Shown one piece after another: positions 22,843-33,158 of a DNA stretch of 64,000 nucleotides; position 1 is the stretch's first letter, and every line of letters starts with the position of its first letter. A program made the position numbers and the translations under genes. Below the pieces are notes generated by a model, which worked only from the letters and a program-made list of their open reading frames with translations, ran no database searches and was not told where the DNA came from. This DNA comes from Immersiella caudata (lineage: Eukaryota; Ascomycota; Sordariomycetes; Sordariales; Lasiosphaeriaceae). Location of the stretch: positions 3,720,001-3,784,000 of the forward strand of contig JAULSU010000005.1 of assembly GCA_030512335.1 (NCBI GenBank), given 5' to 3'.

Positions 22843-23959
22843 ATGCCGCCCATCAAGCTCCATCGGATCAATGAGTATGGCTGTCTGCCCCAGCCATACC
22901 TTGATGTGATCAACTCTACATTCGCCACATCTACACCTGACGAGCGTACAGCTGCCATCGCGGCCATCAAGGAGATTCTGCTTAACAACGTAAGTTTGCG
23001 AAACTCGGCGTATTGCTGCCTTCTTTTCTCAACTCTGCCCCTCTCTTCTCCCAGCTCGCCTTCAACTTCCTACCAACCTTCCTCCTTCCTACTAAGGTAC
23101 GGAAGACTCCCATTCCTTTAATCCCTCTGCCCACAACACACAACACAACCTGGGCAACCATGGATTTCAACTGTCCGCCTGAGTCGCCCACTCGACCAGG
23201 CCCAGTTCGCCCGATGGAAAAGCTGGCCCTTAATGGCGACTACCGTATCAAGCCTACCAGGATGGGCTTAACATTCGAAGACCTCAGGCGCGACCGTGAC
23301 GGCCATCTAAGCCTTGAGACTCTCCAGCGCGTCTACGGGTGCTACCCCTTCAGTCTCAGGCGAGCCAACGCCACCTTGGACGCGATTGAGGCGATTGCCA
23401 TGTTTGAGGCATGTTGCTATTTTATGCTACTTCGCCCTGCTGCTTCACCTTCCACACTTGCCTCTCAATCTCTAACCTTCTCTCACTTCAAACTACCTGG
23501 GAACTAACAAGAACTCTAGGAGGAGAGACTGGCCAAGAAGCTCAGAGCCAAGAAGATCAAAGCTCGTCGCGCCAGACTGCAAGAGCAGCAGAATGCAGAG
23601 CAGGAGGCAGAGGTCGAGGCCGTCGCTCAGCAGGAGCAGGAGGAGGAGGAGGAGAAGAAGAATGTGGGTGACCGTCTTTTACAACTTCCAACTGACAAAT
23701 ACTAACGAAGATGCAGGTTCAAGTCAAGAACGAGGAAGCCGAGGTTGGCCCGCATGATGACGTGAATATGGATTCCCCAGTCGAGAACGTGGACTGGGAG
23801 ATCATTGACTCCATCGAGGTCGACGATTCCGAGTTCGTCGATTCCGAGGTCGTGGACTCCGAGGTTGTGGACGCCGAGATCAAGATGGAGTTCAAGGTCA
23901 TCAAGAAGTTCGTGAAGGAGGCCAATACAGAGGTCGACGTCATTGTGATTGACGACTAG
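22843..23959 (+). CDS. Unrecognised protein with charged C terminus; gene has a GC-AG intron
   Basis: I do not recognise the family. A model of 295 residues uses exons 22843-22989, 23055-23408, 23520-23663 and 23717-23959. The first junction (GTAAGT at 22990) is sure as a donor but its acceptor is uncertain: the one at 23054 keeps frame, and others further on are possible. The second intron starts GAG|GCATGT and ends CTCTAG with a CTAAC branch point. The nearest GT donor would create a stop, so a GC-AG intron is the better reading. The third is GTGGGT to GCAG. After an N-terminal region (MPPIKLHRINEYG) and a middle segment with TFEDLRRDRDGHLSL, a Lys/Arg/Glu-rich coil-forming stretch (ERLAKKLRAKK) is followed by an acidic tail repeating VDSE and VVDSE. 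It is probably nuclear by composition, which is inference only. Confidence 0.6.
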
Positions 23960-24182
23960 GTTTAGCGGGTATACACGGCTAAGTGTGGCGCTGTTGTTGG
24001 ATGGGCGCTGATGTGGGTTGGATGGTTCTTGGCCATCTTTGGAATTGGTACTAGCCCTTCAACATGCTGCTGAGTCGATAACATAGTACTTGTACACCTC
24101 ATATAAGCCTGACTTCTGTAACGACTCTAGTCATACACCTCGATCAAACCTCAAACTCCCTCCCCCATTCTCGTATACATGC

Positions 24183-25841
24183 CTACTCTCCTGCAGCATT
24201 GGAATGTGAGGTCCCAGGCCTGCTGCTCCCTAACCGCTTCAACTTGTTCCCAGCCTTTGTATTGAACAGGCTCTTGACCCTCCTGAGCCTCGACATCATT
24301 GCCTGATCCTTTTTCTTTCTGACCTCCTCGTCCTCGATATCCTCGTCACCCTCTACCAACGAATACCCCGCCGATGTGATCGGCCTTTCGGGTGTTTTGG
24401 CCCCTGCAGCATGTCCTCCAACACCCGCAACACCACCTGCAACACCCGTCGTCCTCGGCGGCACCGAACTCTTACTCCGGCTGTGCGCGACGCTCGTGCG
24501 TTGGCGGATAAACGCCTCGTTGCGAAGTACCTGGATCAAAATCTCCCACCCGGCTTGATCCTCCTCCCCTGCAGCGAGGGGCTTCGCGCCCGCGTTGCGC
24601 TGCGCCGCACCGTTCTTCCACGGGCAAAAGAAGCGGTGTTCGCGTAGCGGGTCCAGGTAGTCCATGGGGGCGCGGACGAGAACAGTGTTGGTCTCGGGGT
24701 CGATCTCCTTGGATTTGAACATCCAAAGGCCGAGGCGACGCAGACACGTGTGGCAGGATGCGCTATTGGGGACGGGGCCGATGCGCGCGTTGGAGAGGCC
24801 TTGCCAACCAAGAATGGCGAGCGCAAGGGCTGCACGGTTGGGTTTGGGAGGGCCACTGACAGTGTTCCCAGGAGGAAGGGCTTTGTTGGTTGGTGGGGGT
24901 GGTTCGGTGAAGAAGGTAAGTGGGAGGTAGGACAGGATGGTGTCGATGCTGAAACTGTCGGGGAGTCGGAGGTTGAATTCGTATGGGAGAAAGTCCTTCC
25001 GTTCGCAGAGCTCGTCGTATCGTTGACGGAGGTTCTCCAGGGCTAGTCGGGGGTTGGGGAGTGGGAGCCGAAGGAGGGAATCTGGATGAGGTTGTCAGTA
25101 TGTCCTGATCAGAGGATTCATTGGGCGAGCTTTGCGCTGCTCACCGTCGCACCCCTTCTTTCTCCACAAGCAGTCCTCCGCATGCGATGAGATGATCATC
25201 TCACTATATATGTTCACCACCGATTCTGCGATCTCGGACGCGATCAGCACCGAGATCTCCTTGCCGTCCACCTCCTTCCGGTTGATCTTGACCACCAGCT
25301 CGCTGGCGCACAAGGTGCACTTGACGCGCTCCTTGCCCTCGCACGCCCATCCGCGTTTCGCCCATTCGACCTCGCTCACACGCTCCGGCTTGGGTGTCCA
25401 GTCCGTCAGCTCTTGAAAGGTCCCTAGTCGTCTCAACAGTTGCTCCCTGTCACCAGGGCAGTACTTTGGCGGCCCAACATTGCTTTTTCTCTCGGGTGCG
25501 GGGCTCCCGCTGGGCGTCCATTTTCGCAATGTAATGTTCGATATTGTAGTTCCTCGTGAAGCGGACGCCTTGAGTCCCTCGTTCTGCAGTGCTCCGTATT
25601 TCGACGCGGTCGTTGGCCCCGCGACGCGGCGCTTCTTGGCTAAGAACTCCAAATCGCTACCCATTCTCGAGGACGCGGGTGATGTCGATGACTCGTGCGC
25701 TAGCTCGGTGCTGCTCTCGTTCGCATCGCGAAGTGGTGGGTTTGCGGCAGAGGAGTCTGAAACGGTCGTGGAGGGGGAGGAAGGGCGGTTGCCGATCCCT
25801 TGCAACAGGGCATTGAATTTACGCTTCACTGTGGCATTCAT
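24183..25841 (-). CDS. C3HC zinc-finger protein, Rsm1/ZC3HC1(NIPA)-like
   Basis: Minus-strand exons 25841-25145 and 25081-24183 give 531 residues. The family includes S. pombe Rsm1, linked to mRNA export, and animal ZC3HC1, a nuclear-basket protein. After a disordered Ser-rich N terminus starting MNATVKRKFNALLQG, the first C3HC module (about 130-235) shows the WAKRGWAC segment, KCTLCASEL and SSHAEDCLWRKKGC. The second (about 330-390) shows CHTCLRRLGLW and EHRFFCPWKNGA. Both keep the C-x2-C...H-x3-C pattern of BIR-like zinc sites. The C-terminal tail is basic and disordered (SRLRRVKSLFNTKAGNKLKR). The 63-bp intron is GTGAGC to CCAG. The start is the first in-frame ATG; the frame stays open upstream only from a GTG. 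Confidence 0.85.
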
Positions 25842-26689
25842 GGTTGCGGTAGGTGGACAATCTTTTGATTCGCCGAGCGGGCGGCGGCGGCAGCGGCAGT
25901 AGCAGCGATAGGAGCGATGCACGCCAGATACTGTCGTCGCACCTGAAACAAATGCTGAGAATGCCAGAGAAGCAGTCCTTTTTGAATCGTCTCGAGGGAT
26001 ACGGTAGCACAGTGAGAGCAGTGGTCGTGCGACTGAGGGTTCACAGACCGGTGTCGAGCGCGGAAGACTGGGCGACAGCTGGCCCCTGGAAGCGCTGGTT
26101 CGGATTGATCTTTTCTAGATTGGAGCAGATCGAGAGCACGTTGGATATCGGGGTTTGCCAGAGAGGGATAGGCGGGCGGTGGGTTGCAGGTTCGATACAC
26201 TTAACTCGCATCCAAGTCAACAAAGAACAGACGCCATCCCAAGCTAGCTGCAGCATGCAGTGAGGCTAGCCCGACCACTAAGCGTCCCCGATCGATAGGC
26301 TTAAGTGGGCCTCATCACAAGTCCCCTTGCGGCCTAATACCGCCTGTATTATTTCCCTGGTCCGTAACACAGCTCTCCTGCACATGCCTCCACCTACATC
26401 ATGACAATGAATCAGCTCCGGATAAGCAAACATTCCCATTTACCACGCTCAACTTTGTGTTCATCTATTACTTCTGATGATACGGTAGCAAGACACCTCA
26501 AAATGGTGTCCATGTGAGACTTATGGGTATCTACGATATGCCACCAACCCCCTTGGACCCTTGGGACACTTCAGGTCCAACTCCAATCCATGACAGCAAC
26601 ACCCGAGCACCGCCCAATGCTTATTAAAGTACCAGCAACCACAGCCAAGTGGCAGGGAGCAACACGTATTTGGAAAATATGTCCTCGCC
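25842..26689. other. Intergenic region between C3HC protein and copper ATPase
   Basis: Both flanking genes run leftward, so this holds the promoter of the C3HC gene and the 3' UTR of the ATPase. An imperfect CGG/CAG trinucleotide run lies at 25876-25915, just upstream of the C3HC start codon. No coding frame is convincing. Confidence 0.5.
25876..25915. repeat. Imperfect CGG/CAG trinucleotide repeat
   Basis: A run of GGC, GGC, GGC, GGC, AGC, GGC, AGT, AGC, AGC units lies within 80 bp of the C3HC-protein start codon, probably in its promoter or leader. It is short and interrupted. Confidence 0.5.
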
Positions 26690-29600
26690 CTACACGTCAA
26701 TCTTCCTCTCCTTGAATCCCAACCCGAGGATCCGACTCTTGAGGGCAAGCGAGCTCAGCACAACACTGATACTGCTCAACGCCATCGCCAGACTTGCCCA
26801 CACTGGATCCAACCGGATATGCTCCCCGTTGTTGGTAATCGGATACAATACCCCAGCTGCGACAGGAATGGCGGTGACATTGTAGACAAGAGCCCAACCA
26901 AAGTTGAACTTGATCCGACGGAACACTGTTTTGGAGAGGTCTAGGAGGTTGACCACCGCTCGCAGGTCGCTCTTGACCAGCACGAAATCGGCGCTGCTGA
27001 TGGCCACGTCCGAACCGGAACCGATCGCCACACCTACATCTGCCATGGCGAGTGCGGGGCTATCGTTTATTCCGTCACCGACCATGGCGATGAGCGCCCG
27101 GCGCGTCGACGATTCTCCGTTCTTGCCCGTCTTCGCCTTCAAAGTGGACTGAAGGTATCGGATTTGATCCGCCTTCCCAGTCGGCAGCACTCCTGCTATG
27201 ACTTGATCCGCGGGAATGCCAATCTGCCCCGCAACGGCGACTGCTGTTGTCTGATTGTCGCCGGAGAGCATCCAAACCGACGTTCCGCGAGCCTCCAGCG
27301 CCCGCACAATAGCTGGTGCCTCTGGCCGGATGGGATCTGAAATAGAGAGAGCAGCTGCCAGAACCCACGCATCTGAGCCAGACCCTCCAATCGGTTTCGT
27401 TGCCACGAGGGCAACCGACTTGGCCTCGCTCTTCCACTTCTGCAGCATCGCGGATGCGGTGTCTGCGATCGCCACCGAATGATCCTGCATGAACGGCTCG
27501 TTGCCAACAATGATCTCGAACGCGGCTCTAGGCGACGGGGCTTGGAATGTCGCCTTCATCCCCTTTCCTGGGATTTCTTGTAGGTTATCGATCTGACCTT
27601 TGGAGGAGGTGTGATTGGCGCAAAAAGCAACGATAGCCTTTGCAATTGGGTGGCTGCTGCTTTCCTCGATCCCTTTTAGAGCAGCCAGGAGAGCATCCTT
27701 CGCATCTGCGCCTTCCACGTCGATCTCCGAGTCGGTAATGGTGGGCTCGCCGCCCTCTGTGAGGGTGCCGGTCTTGTCGAACACCACGCAACCGATTCGA
27801 CTCGCCTTTTCGAACGCCAAACCTCCCCCCTTGGCGAGTATCCCGTATTTTGCAGCAAGACCTCCACCGACGAAGATCGCTGTCGGAGCTGCGAGCGCAA
27901 GGCCACAGGGGCAGGCTACAACGAACACCGAAATTGCGAACTGCAACGAAAAGGCCACCCAGCCGCCGGGAGTGTCCATAAAGTGGTTTGGTATCCGTTT
28001 GGCGAACCCGAGGGACATCCAAGTAATCCAGGTGAGGATGGCCACCAAGACAACCGCAGGGACAAAGTAAGCGGTTAGAATGTCGGCGAACTGCTCGATC
28101 GGGGCTCGTTTCGTCTGCCCTTCTCGAACGACCCTGACAATCTGATCAAGCATCGACTGTCCAGATGCACCAGTGACCCGGACCAATACAGAAGCATCCT
28201 TGTTGACCGTTCCGGAAAACACTTCGTCGCCTGGAGATTTCTTCACCAGCCGCGACTCTCCCGTCAGACTAGATTCGTCAAAGTTGCTTTCATTGCGCAC
28301 AATGACTCCGTCGGCCGGGGGAGATCCTCCATGGTTGATGCGTACGATGTCCCCAAACTCGAGCATGTCGGCGCCGACCTCAACATCGACTTCCTTGTCA
28401 GTCCCATACCACTCGACAAGCGTGGCGGTTGTGGGGCGAAGTTTTGCCAGCGCTTCAACTGCATCCCCGGTTTTGGATTTGCTGTAGCTTTCAATCAATC
28501 TTCCCAGAAGTAGGAAGAACGTCAGAAACACTACCGCGTCGAAGTAAAAGTTGGAGTCTTCGACTTCGTGAGATTGATCCACTGCGGCGGCAATCATCTG
28601 GCTCACTGAGGATACGTACGCGATGGTGGTGCCGAGTGACATGAGGGTGTTCATGCTGCCAAATCGGTAAAATCGCTGAATGACAGGGACTTTGCTGGTC
28701 TTCCTCCAAAGCGTGCGAATCTCCTTGAACGCTCTCTTGTGAAACTGATCGGCGGCGAAGAAATACACGGGGGTGGCCATGATGAAGAGAGCAATCTGGG
28801 CACGATTGATACCTGATGTCCATGGCTGCATCAAGAAGTGCTTTGAGTGGTTGGTGCTGGGAATCAAACTCATGTAAACGATGCCGATTATGAGAGTAGG
28901 TATGCAGACGATGCCAGTGAAGATTACTCGCCACAAGATCTGCTTCTGGTGTTGGCGTTGGAGCTGCTTAGATCTCTCTTCCAGCGTTGGGGGGTGATAT
29001 ATCGAGGCACTGAATTCTGCATCACTCGCCTCAATCGCAGCCAAAATCCGACGAACTGTGAAGGATGGTGCCTCCGGAACGTATGAGATCTTGATGATGG
29101 GTCTATTTCGAGTTGGCGGCGTGATGACACGGAGTTGGCGCCGAAAACCGGCGAGACTGTTTGCGACGCGCGAGGAGCAATGATCACAGTAGATTCCTTC
29201 AATCAGAATCTCGGCCGTTCTTTCGTGCTGCTCTTGTTGTTCCTCTGAGAGGTTGACAACCGTATCGATGGTTGCTTCGTAGCCCGCGCCCTCGATTATG
29301 TCCACGATCTTGTCTTTGTTCGCGAGACCTTGGAAATCGACGACAGCACTATTGGAGATCAGGTTCACCGTGACATCCTTTACCCAGCCTTGACCCCGCA
29401 TGGTTTTGGTAATGCTGTTGACACACGCAGCACACGTCATCCCCCCAATGGCCAGAGTTGCTCTCCAAATATTGGTAGCTGTCGGGACGCTGGACTTCCT
29501 CTCCTTTGCGATGTCGACCACGGTATCCAAGGTAGCCTCATAGCCGAGATCCTCGATGGCCTCGACCAGATCCTCAACCTTTCTCTCGTCCTTGATATCA

Positions 29601-30352
29601 ACAGTGGCGCTGTTGCTGATCAAATTCACTGTGACGTCCGCAATCCAGTCCTTCTTGCTCAGATCATCTGTGATGGTGTTTACACACGCGGCGCAGGTCA
29701 TGCCCCCGATGGCGAGGCTGGCCCGCCAGAGTGGTTGATGCGATGGATCCTCCTCTGTCTCAACCACGATGAATGCTTTGGACGACATTTTGGACTGCGG
29801 CCCTGGGCCCGAATCGGAGGCGTGCTCAGGTAGGGAGGCGAGGATTTGCTTCTCGTCGATGTGTTTCTCGTCGATCTTGGCTCCGGTCTCAGCATTGCGG
29901 CACTGCTCGCAGTTAAAGAGGTGAGCGTTGGCGCTGGTGGCATTTTGGGACCGGTGGGAAAGGCGCGAGGAGGTGATCCACCGCGCGAGGGCGGAGGTTG
30001 GGCGTGCCATGTCTTGGCTGCTGTTGTTGGTGTTGCGGCCAGTTGTTGTGTCGGGGTACCAGTCGGACAGTTCCCCTGTGTCGGTGGTTTCGCTGCGTAC
30101 CTCGAAGCCGCTCTCCTCGAGGGCTTTGCGCATCTCAGGCCGCGAGGCGGCAGGATGATGTTCCACGGTGACGACGGATGTAACAACGTTGGGGGAGACC
30201 CAGTTGATCTGGTCACCGCAGGATTCCTGCAGGGCAGCCTTTATAGAAGAGACACAGGTGGGACAATGCAGATTGCCCAGCAGGAAGGACGTGGTTGTTG
30301 TCTCAGAGGGAGGCATGCTGGGCACGCTGGGCCTGCCGTGGGCCGGTGACAT
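26690..30352 (-). CDS. CCC2: Copper-transporting P1B-type ATPase, CCC2/ATP7-like
   Basis: A single uninterrupted minus-strand exon of 1220 residues. The pump uses ATP to move Cu(I) into the trans-Golgi lumen, where multicopper oxidases are loaded. Four heavy-metal-associated modules carry CxxC at 30-33 (CPTC), 220-223 and 307-310 (both GGMTCAAC), and 389-392 (CDHC). A further CEQC sits at 148-151 in a linker. About eight membrane segments follow from residue 473. Catalytic motifs are SLTGES (~700), the metal-binding CPC (814-816), phosphorylated Asp in DKTGT (859-863), SSSHP (~901), SGDNQTT and MVGDGINDSPALA. All key residues are present. The start is the first ATG; a second at about residue 13 is possible. 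Intact at 3.66 kb without introns. Confidence 0.95.
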   Translation of the reverse strand: MSPAHGRPSVPSMPPSETTTTSFLLGNLHCPTCVSSIKAALQESCGDQINWVSPNVVTSVVTVEHHPAASRPEMRKALEESGFEVRSETTDTGELSDWYPDTTTGRNTNNSSQDMARPTSALARWITSSRLSHRSQNATSANAHLFNCEQCRNAETGAKIDEKHIDEKQILASLPEHASDSGPGPQSKMSSKAFIVVETEEDPSHQPLWRASLAIGGMTCAACVNTITDDLSKKDWIADVTVNLISNSATVDIKDERKVEDLVEAIEDLGYEATLDTVVDIAKERKSSVPTATNIWRATLAIGGMTCAACVNSITKTMRGQGWVKDVTVNLISNSAVVDFQGLANKDKIVDIIEGAGYEATIDTVVNLSEEQQEQHERTAEILIEGIYCDHCSSRVANSLAGFRRQLRVITPPTRNRPIIKISYVPEAPSFTVRRILAAIEASDAEFSASIYHPPTLEERSKQLQRQHQKQILWRVIFTGIVCIPTLIIGIVYMSLIPSTNHSKHFLMQPWTSGINRAQIALFIMATPVYFFAADQFHKRAFKEIRTLWRKTSKVPVIQRFYRFGSMNTLMSLGTTIAYVSSVSQMIAAAVDQSHEVEDSNFYFDAVVFLTFFLLLGRLIESYSKSKTGDAVEALAKLRPTTATLVEWYGTDKEVDVEVGADMLEFGDIVRINHGGSPPADGVIVRNESNFDESSLTGESRLVKKSPGDEVFSGTVNKDASVLVRVTGASGQSMLDQIVRVVREGQTKRAPIEQFADILTAYFVPAVVLVAILTWITWMSLGFAKRIPNHFMDTPGGWVAFSLQFAISVFVVACPCGLALAAPTAIFVGGGLAAKYGILAKGGGLAFEKASRIGCVVFDKTGTLTEGGEPTITDSEIDVEGADAKDALLAALKGIEESSSHPIAKAIVAFCANHTSSKGQIDNLQEIPGKGMKATFQAPSPRAAFEIIVGNEPFMQDHSVAIADTASAMLQKWKSEAKSVALVATKPIGGSGSDAWVLAAALSISDPIRPEAPAIVRALEARGTSVWMLSGDNQTTAVAVAGQIGIPADQVIAGVLPTGKADQIRYLQSTLKAKTGKNGESSTRRALIAMVGDGINDSPALAMADVGVAIGSGSDVAISSADFVLVKSDLRAVVNLLDLSKTVFRRIKFNFGWALVYNVTAIPVAAGVLYPITNNGEHIRLDPVWASLAMALSSISVVLSSLALKSRILGLGFKERKIDV

Positions 30353-33158
30353 GCTGGGCGGATTGGCCTTGTCAAACCCGGGTAGGACGGAGTTCGGTGT
30401 CGCGACGTGAGCCAGTGTGGCGTGCCCTAGAGGGCAGCAACGTGCCTATTGGCGACGGCTGTTCCGCTGTTTTGCAATGGGATCTCTATTAGATTAACAA
30501 CGTCTGTTCTAGGAAGTGCGGACAGGTAGCGGAACGCAGTGGTAATATAGCCTGAAGTTGCCAAGGTGCGCGATGCGAGGTCCTAGGGAGAAGCCCGATG
30601 GAAGCTCGCAGATCCCGTGCGCGGGACCGACAAGCTGGCAACGTGTGGGCGAGGTGAGGAATGGACCAAGCGAACTATCGGATGGCAAGTGCTTGTTATG
30701 AGCGAAGACGTTGTGTCAAAGGAAGACCGCAAACGGGCGGCGAGAGGAGCTTAAAGGGCTGATTTGACAGCTGAATAATCCAGCCATTTCACGCACAATC
30801 CGCGCACGCAGAACTCCCGCAGCCAAACGGAGTTTGCACGCGTGGTTTCTGCGTAGCACGTCAGTGCAGGAACAAACATGCCGAACGTACCTGCCCGTTC
30901 CGACGGAGAGGGACACACTGGGCTAGCGTTGGCGGAGGAGAGGTGTTCTTCCATCTAGGGATGAACTACACGTCGTTGAAACGGGTTGGCGACCCGCCTC
31001 AGCAAATACTCATGAGGAAACCATCTCCGTGACTTGTCGCGTTCGAACTCAGAACTCTGCACAGTTAAGTAACTAGTAAAGTTGCGGGGTAAATAGAATA
31101 ATCGAGTCTTGTGCGTCACTCCGAAATGCTGGTCATTTGATCTTTGCAGTCGGGAGGTCAGCTCTTCCTTGCCCGTCGAAGCGGTAACTAGGTGCAGGGG
31201 CATGGGTAGGGCAACGGCGTAATTACATCACCGCTACGGATCCGTAGTGAACGGTACACTACACACCAGCGACAGGATAACACGTGTGAATGCTACGCTA
31301 CTGGGTATCCTGCAGCGTTCAGGATCCCTCCCGTGGAAGTTACTGGCGAAGTGCCGAATATTCGGGCAGGCAGCAGCTTACGTCTTGGCAAAATGCTGAT
31401 CTAGCTCTTTGCTTTCGCATCGCGGAATAAGTTGACAAGCCCGTCCGAGGATGAACCAAGCAACATGCTATACTGGAACACATACCCCATCAATAGCTAC
31501 AGATAGTGAACCCAGGGCATAGTGATGCCGATAATCGCCCGGTACGGGAATGCCGAGTGCCATCTGGGTCAATAGACAGTGGTTGGATGGCACTGGGGGC
31601 GGGAAAACTCGTTCGCCAAGCCGGAGTACCTTTCTTTGCCTCAGCATCGGACTCGTGACGGCCTCGAGATTGTGTCCGCAGCGGTTGATACTTTGCGTCC
31701 CAATCCATTACGGAATCGCCTATTACCCCACATTGCCGCTTCCCGTCAACCCCTGTCATCAGCGATCTCTTAGCATGCCAAGCTGGCCCATGCCGAGAGG
31801 CTGTGGTTATCGACGTCGCAAACTAACCCCAATGTGAATAGCCTATTGTTAAACATATAGTCAGACGATTCGCCTTGTTTTCCAGATGGTAACGTAATCA
31901 AAAGCGCGTTTAAAATGTACGCAGTTTAGAGAGAAATAATTCTGAAGATTTCGTATAATATCGTTTGTTTCTTTTCTGCTGTTGCTGTGGTTGAAATAAA
32001 TAATTAAAACGTGTGAGGTACGACCTTTTACCTTGGAATTTTGTGGATGTGGTTGATGGGAAGACTAAAGTTTTTGAAATTCCGTGCGTAAAAAGACTAA
32101 ACCTTTAACAGTCCCCACTTCCATATTGGGATTAGTTTGTGTCCTCGACAGCACCTCTGCCGAGAGCCATTCTCAACGACAATCCAGAGACACTCATTAG
32201 GTAAGGTAAGCGGTGGATGCTCAGTTGATTCTTATTGCGATATTAGCGAGGCTAGAAAGAAGAGCATAAGACCGAGGAAAAACAGATACCCGGGTTTTGG
32301 CGGATGCGTTTTCGCTGTTTATTGGAGGTCTGGGAGGGTAGTCGTCGTGGCGTCTTGATCAAAACTTCTTATCTCCCCAGCCAAAGGAAACCTGGGATTT
32401 GATAGGTAGGTTGCACTCTGGTGGTTGAACCACAGACACAGATTCCGCAATCCGGGCCTGCTAACCAAGCGAGCGACTAACGGAGTAAAGAGAACCGGCA
32501 ATTGGAAGTGAGACAGTCCCAAAACCCAAACAAATCTCAGTCTACGTTAAGAGCAATAGGCTTATTCACTCCCATCCGCTTGGTCAGACGATATTGAGAT
32601 TGTCTTTCATGACCGAAATGCTCGGCTTTGGCGCGCCGCTCCGTGGTCGGTGCTAGTCACGTGCTAGACCCCGTGATGGACTGTAGGGCACGGGCCAGAA
32701 CGTGGACGCCCGTTACACGCCATTCTTGATCGGGCTAGTGCAGATCACGCCATCGACGTCCATATCGACGACTTCGAATCGTAGCAAGGGTCCAACACCT
32801 CTCAGCACTGCTTTGGTGGTGCACTCGCCGAGGTACCCCGAGCTATGGCAGCCGGTGCGGCACTTCCAGATGAAACTTTTTCCGTAGACAAAACCGTAGG
32901 TAAAACTCTCTCTTTCTACACCTTCTCTCTGTTCTCCCAATTCCACGTCGAGCATTTTCGCTGGCGCGCTTTTCACTGTCCATTTTCTCCCTCTCCGAGC
33001 GCCTCGAGGCCATCCCCGGCCCTCTCTTTTACCTCCGGCCGCGTCATTTTGCTGGACGCCGTCCCTCCCTTCCGGAAGGCATTGCGAGTTTGTCTCCGTC
33101 GCTTTCTGCCATTGACGACTGTGGCGAAACGCCCGACCTCGCAAATACCACTTGCGGT
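30353..33158. other. Gene-poor 2.8 kb interval between CCC2 and MET10
   Basis: The flanking genes diverge, so both promoters lie here, but the interval is longer than needed. Its middle (about 31840-32130) is visibly A/T-rich. A short hairpin GTGGTTGAACCAC sits at 32421-32433. From 32845 a 107-codon ATG frame overlaps the MET10 start. No protein motif was recognised in any frame. Confidence 0.5.

Noticed and set aside
32405..32490. tRNA-like sequence on the minus strand with a GGTTCAACCAC box
   Set aside because: The T arm does not pair with a seven-base loop, and no acceptor stem or anticodon arm could be formed. The hairpin alone explains the box.
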